From positions 1,116,001 through 1,180,000 of the forward strand of contig NZ_OY763919.1 in NCBI RefSeq assembly GCF_963667735.1: a DNA stretch of 64,000 bases, in the 5' to 3' direction. Position numbers and translations under genes: made by a program. Each line of letters begins with the position of its first letter. Positions within the stretch are counted from its first letter, which is position 1. Below, piece after piece: positions 62,787 through 64,000 of this stretch. Source of the stretch: an uncultured Methanoregula sp. (GTDB taxonomy: Archaea > Halobacteriota > Methanomicrobia > Methanomicrobiales > Methanospirillaceae). The notes beneath the pieces are model-generated. The model searched no databases and was not told the origin of the DNA. It worked only from the letters and a program-made list of their open reading frames with translations.

Positions 62787-63440
62787 GTTCTTTGCGTTCT
62801 GGCAGGAAGAGAATTAAAAACTGCAGACCGGGCCGGTTTTACCGGACTATGCAAGAGATGCCGAACTGGGAGGACAATCTAGTATAGGTATTATTCGGTC
62901 GGATGCATCGCTTATCCTTCAGCATCGCAATATCTGGGGAATGGCCGGGAATTCTCCGGTCCATGGTGGAAACCAGAGTCGGGAGCTGCCCGTGGGGATG
63001 CAGGTACCTTTGAATCTCTGCTCTAGCCGCACAGGTTTCGTCCGGGCCGGATGCGGCACCATCCCCCAGTTTGGCAACCGGGCCCGGAAAAAATGCGCGT
63101 AACCCTGAGTGGTTAGCTGAATTGTTCAGCAAATGGCAGATCGATATTGCCCCGATACGTTCGATCCGACAGATTCCTGAACCTGCGCGATTGCGGCAGG
63201 GGTCCGGGTCCGGTTTGTCTCCCGGGCACATTTACGTCGTGAAGCTCTTTTTTACCAAACTGCGCTCATGGATCCCCCGGGTCCGGAAACTCCGTCCCGG
63301 ATCCCGATTGCCGCAATCGCGCAGGATCCGGTATCAAGAGCCGTATCCGCACAATCTGGATTGCTAATCGGATTCAGGTACCAAAATCGGATTATTCGGA
63401 ATCCGTATATTTTTGAGAGTATACAATGCGGGAAAAACAA
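62787..63440. other. Non-coding region with inverted repeats
   Basis: No gene seen in about 650 bp. Notable structure: a 17-bp perfect inverted repeat (63182-63198 and 63309-63325), a 6-bp hairpin GCTGAA/TTCAGC at 63116-63130, and AATCGGATT at 63366-63374 and 63385-63393. Could be a remnant element or regulatory region. Confidence 0.45.
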
Positions 63441-63460
63441 GTCATTTCCGGGAGGATCAT

Positions 63461-63546
63461 GTTTAAATGCCCGGGTGTGCTATTATGTGATCCACAAAAT
63501 CTGATGACAAACCGACGAAACCTTCTCTCGGGAAAGGTGTCGGTTT
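63461..63546 (+). ncRNA. Candidate small RNA unit 0 of the tandem array
   Basis: TTTAAATG at 63461-63468 could be a TATA box with transcription starting near 63488. Downstream is a strong hairpin: AAACCGAC (63509-63516) pairs with GTCGGTTT (63539-63546), and ACCTT (63520-63524) with AAGGT (63534-63538). It resembles the units that follow in position and ends with the shared GTGAAACAATGC. Its promoter block is less similar, so it is the weakest member. Boundaries are estimates. Confidence 0.4.
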
Positions 63547-63550
63547 CGAG

Positions 63551-63600
63551 GTGAAACAATGCAGGCAACAAGGTTTAAATACCTCCAAAACCTACATTGT
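63551..63600 (+). promoter_or_regulatory. Promoter block of the small RNA array, unit 1
   Basis: The block GAAACAATGC ... AACAAGGTWTAAATA ... CTACATTGT recurs before units 1, 2 and 3 (63551-63600, 63675-63721 and about 63822-63867). It includes the TATA box and the same spacing to the expected start, followed by a shared AAGCCCGTG. Confidence 0.6.
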
Positions 63601-63668
63601 AAGCCCGTGAACGCGTAAAATTCACGACGATGGGAACCAAACAACCCGTTAAAACCGGGCTTGGTCTC
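63601..63668 (+). ncRNA. Candidate small RNA unit 1 of the tandem array
   Basis: TATA box TTTAAATA at 63574-63581 lies in a conserved block; transcription is expected near 63601. Stem P1: CGTGAA (63606-63611) with TTCACG (63621-63626). Stem P3: ACCAA (63636-63640) with TTGGT (63661-63665), enclosing CCCG (63645-63648) with CGGG (63656-63659). The motif ACGACGA follows P1. No open frame. Transcript boundaries are estimates. Confidence 0.55.
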
Positions 63669-63674
63669 TCATGC

Positions 63675-63721
63675 GAAACAATGCGAGTAACAAGGTATAA
63701 ATATCCTTGAAACCTACATTG
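63675..63721 (+). promoter_or_regulatory. Promoter block of the small RNA array, unit 2
   Basis: Contains GAAACAATGC and CAAGGTATAAATATCCTTG, the latter an imperfect palindrome around the TATA box at 63696-63703. It is nearly identical to the block of unit 3. Confidence 0.6.
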
Positions 63722-63816
63722 TAAGCCCGTGAATGCGTGTAACAACACGACGAAGTTCACAGTTCAGGTTCCTTGATGAAGGACCAAACACGCAGGCTCT
63801 GCCTGCCTTGGTCCCG
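63721..63816 (+). ncRNA. Candidate small RNA unit 2 of the tandem array
   Basis: TATA box TATAAATA at 63696-63703. Stem P1: CGTGT (63736-63740) with ACACG (63745-63749). Stem P2: TCCTT (63770-63774) with AAGGA (63779-63783). Stem P3: GGACCAA (63781-63787) with TTGGTCC (63808-63814), enclosing GCAGGC (63792-63797) with GCCTGC (63801-63806). P2 and P3 share three bases, so they may be alternative pairings. Sequences of the stems differ from the other units while pairing is kept. Boundaries are estimates. Confidence 0.6.
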
Positions 63817-63821
63817 ACGGA

Positions 63822-63867
63822 AAATAATGCAAGTAACAAGGTATAAATATCCTTGAAACATACATTA
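63822..63867 (+). promoter_or_regulatory. Promoter block of the small RNA array, unit 3
   Basis: Contains AATAATGC, CAAGGTATAAATATCCTTG and ACATACATTATGAGCCCGTG; TATA box 63842-63849. Confidence 0.6.
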
Positions 63868-63960
63868 TGAGCCCGTGTTCAATCAAGCAACACGACGAAA
63901 CATAACACAATCTCTTTGATGGAGATCCAACGATGCCCGGCTTGACCGGAGTTGGTTCTG
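63867..63960 (+). ncRNA. Candidate small RNA unit 3 of the tandem array
   Basis: TATA box TATAAATA at 63842-63849. Stem P1: CGTGTT (63874-63879) with AACACG (63889-63894). Stem P2: ATCTC (63910-63914) with GAGAT (63922-63926). Stem P3: CCAAC (63927-63931) with GTTGG (63951-63955), enclosing CCGG (63937-63940) with CCGG (63946-63949). ACGACGA follows P1 as in units 1 and 2. The array may continue beyond the window. Boundaries are estimates. Confidence 0.55.
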
Positions 63961-64000
63961 ACGTTGATACTGGCAAAGCGGAAATTTGTTTAGTAACCGC

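Noticed and set aside
63500-63930. C/D box small RNA
   Set aside because: TGATGA occurs in two units, but a matching CTGA D box at the right distance and a terminal stem are not consistently present.
63560-63960. CRISPR array
   Set aside because: The repeated units are about 95-120 bp with internal hairpins and TATA boxes, not short constant repeats with unique spacers of equal length.

Overview
The window reads as chromosomal DNA of a methanogenic euryarchaeon, most likely of the order Methanomicrobiales (Methanoregula-like; the genus is inference). Seen in the sequence: coenzyme F420 genes (cofC, cofE), a methanopterin pyrophosphokinase (mptE), thiol:fumarate reductase (tfrA/tfrB), archaeal Lsm-L37e-purF and smc-scpA clusters, an archaeal SepF, archaeal TATA boxes just upstream of starts, oligo-T terminators, several TTG/GTG starts, and many membrane-anchored PKD/LamG/pilin-type surface proteins. 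I see no complete prophage, IS transposase gene or CRISPR array.

Layout. 0-4.5 kb: end of a surface protein gene, a GyrI-like effector-binding protein, cofC, an RNase III with altered active-site positions, a stand-alone archaeosine-synthase-type domain and a transglutaminase-like lipoprotein. 4.6-8.3 kb: minus-strand operon glyA-folD-folP-like-cofE (C1 and cofactor metabolism). 8.5-13.4 kb: coiled-coil protein, smc, scpA. 13.4-19 kb: hypothetical and secreted proteins, a methyltransferase, a response regulator, and the lsm-rpl37e-purF operon. 19-20.6 kb: PUA protein, then sepF overlapping a ZPR1-type zinc finger gene. 20.8-29 kb: LamG surface protein, glutaredoxin-thioredoxin reductase fusion, tfrA/tfrB, and lysC overlapping purM. 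29-37 kb: membrane protein, histidine kinase, then a redox stress island (rubrerythrin, four flavodoxin/iron-sulfur flavoprotein genes counting the one at 49.8 kb, zinc ribbon, desulforedoxin, AhpD-like protein with a histone-like tail, Prx6 peroxiredoxin), a site-2 protease and a chorismate mutase. 37-38.6 kb: mostly non-coding, with palindromic repeats and one small gene. 38.6-43.5 kb: LCM-type methyltransferase, radical SAM-mptE pair, RCK-DHH phosphoesterase, tRNA-Lys. 43.6-56 kb: sensory genes (816- and 1532-residue kinases, PAS membrane protein), rubrerythrin, a pilin, a DODA-type dioxygenase. 56-62 kb: heterodimeric ABC exporter, small membrane protein, and a PKD protein with an inserted kelch-type propeller. 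62.2-64 kb: no protein genes that I can support.

The strongest unexplained signals are non-coding. (1) At 63.45-64.0 kb there are three, probably four, tandem units. Each has its own TATA box in a conserved promoter block, followed by predicted hairpins whose sequences differ but whose pairing is kept. This looks like an array of paralogous structured small RNA genes and runs to the window end. (2) A roughly 280-bp element built from three copies of an 18-23 bp repeat in the order plus/minus/plus, with a second short inverted motif inside, occurs twice, 48.5 kb apart (13988-14278 and 62518-62786). Both look worth a family-level search.

The protein genes form mostly short operons with 4-19 bp overlaps. 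Methanopterin/F420/folate-type cofactors (cofC, cofE, mptE, folP-like, folD, glyA), purine synthesis (purF, purM), chromosome and division proteins (smc, scpA, sepF) and oxygen defence (two rubrerythrins, peroxiredoxin, desulforedoxin, thioredoxin reductase) are the main themes.
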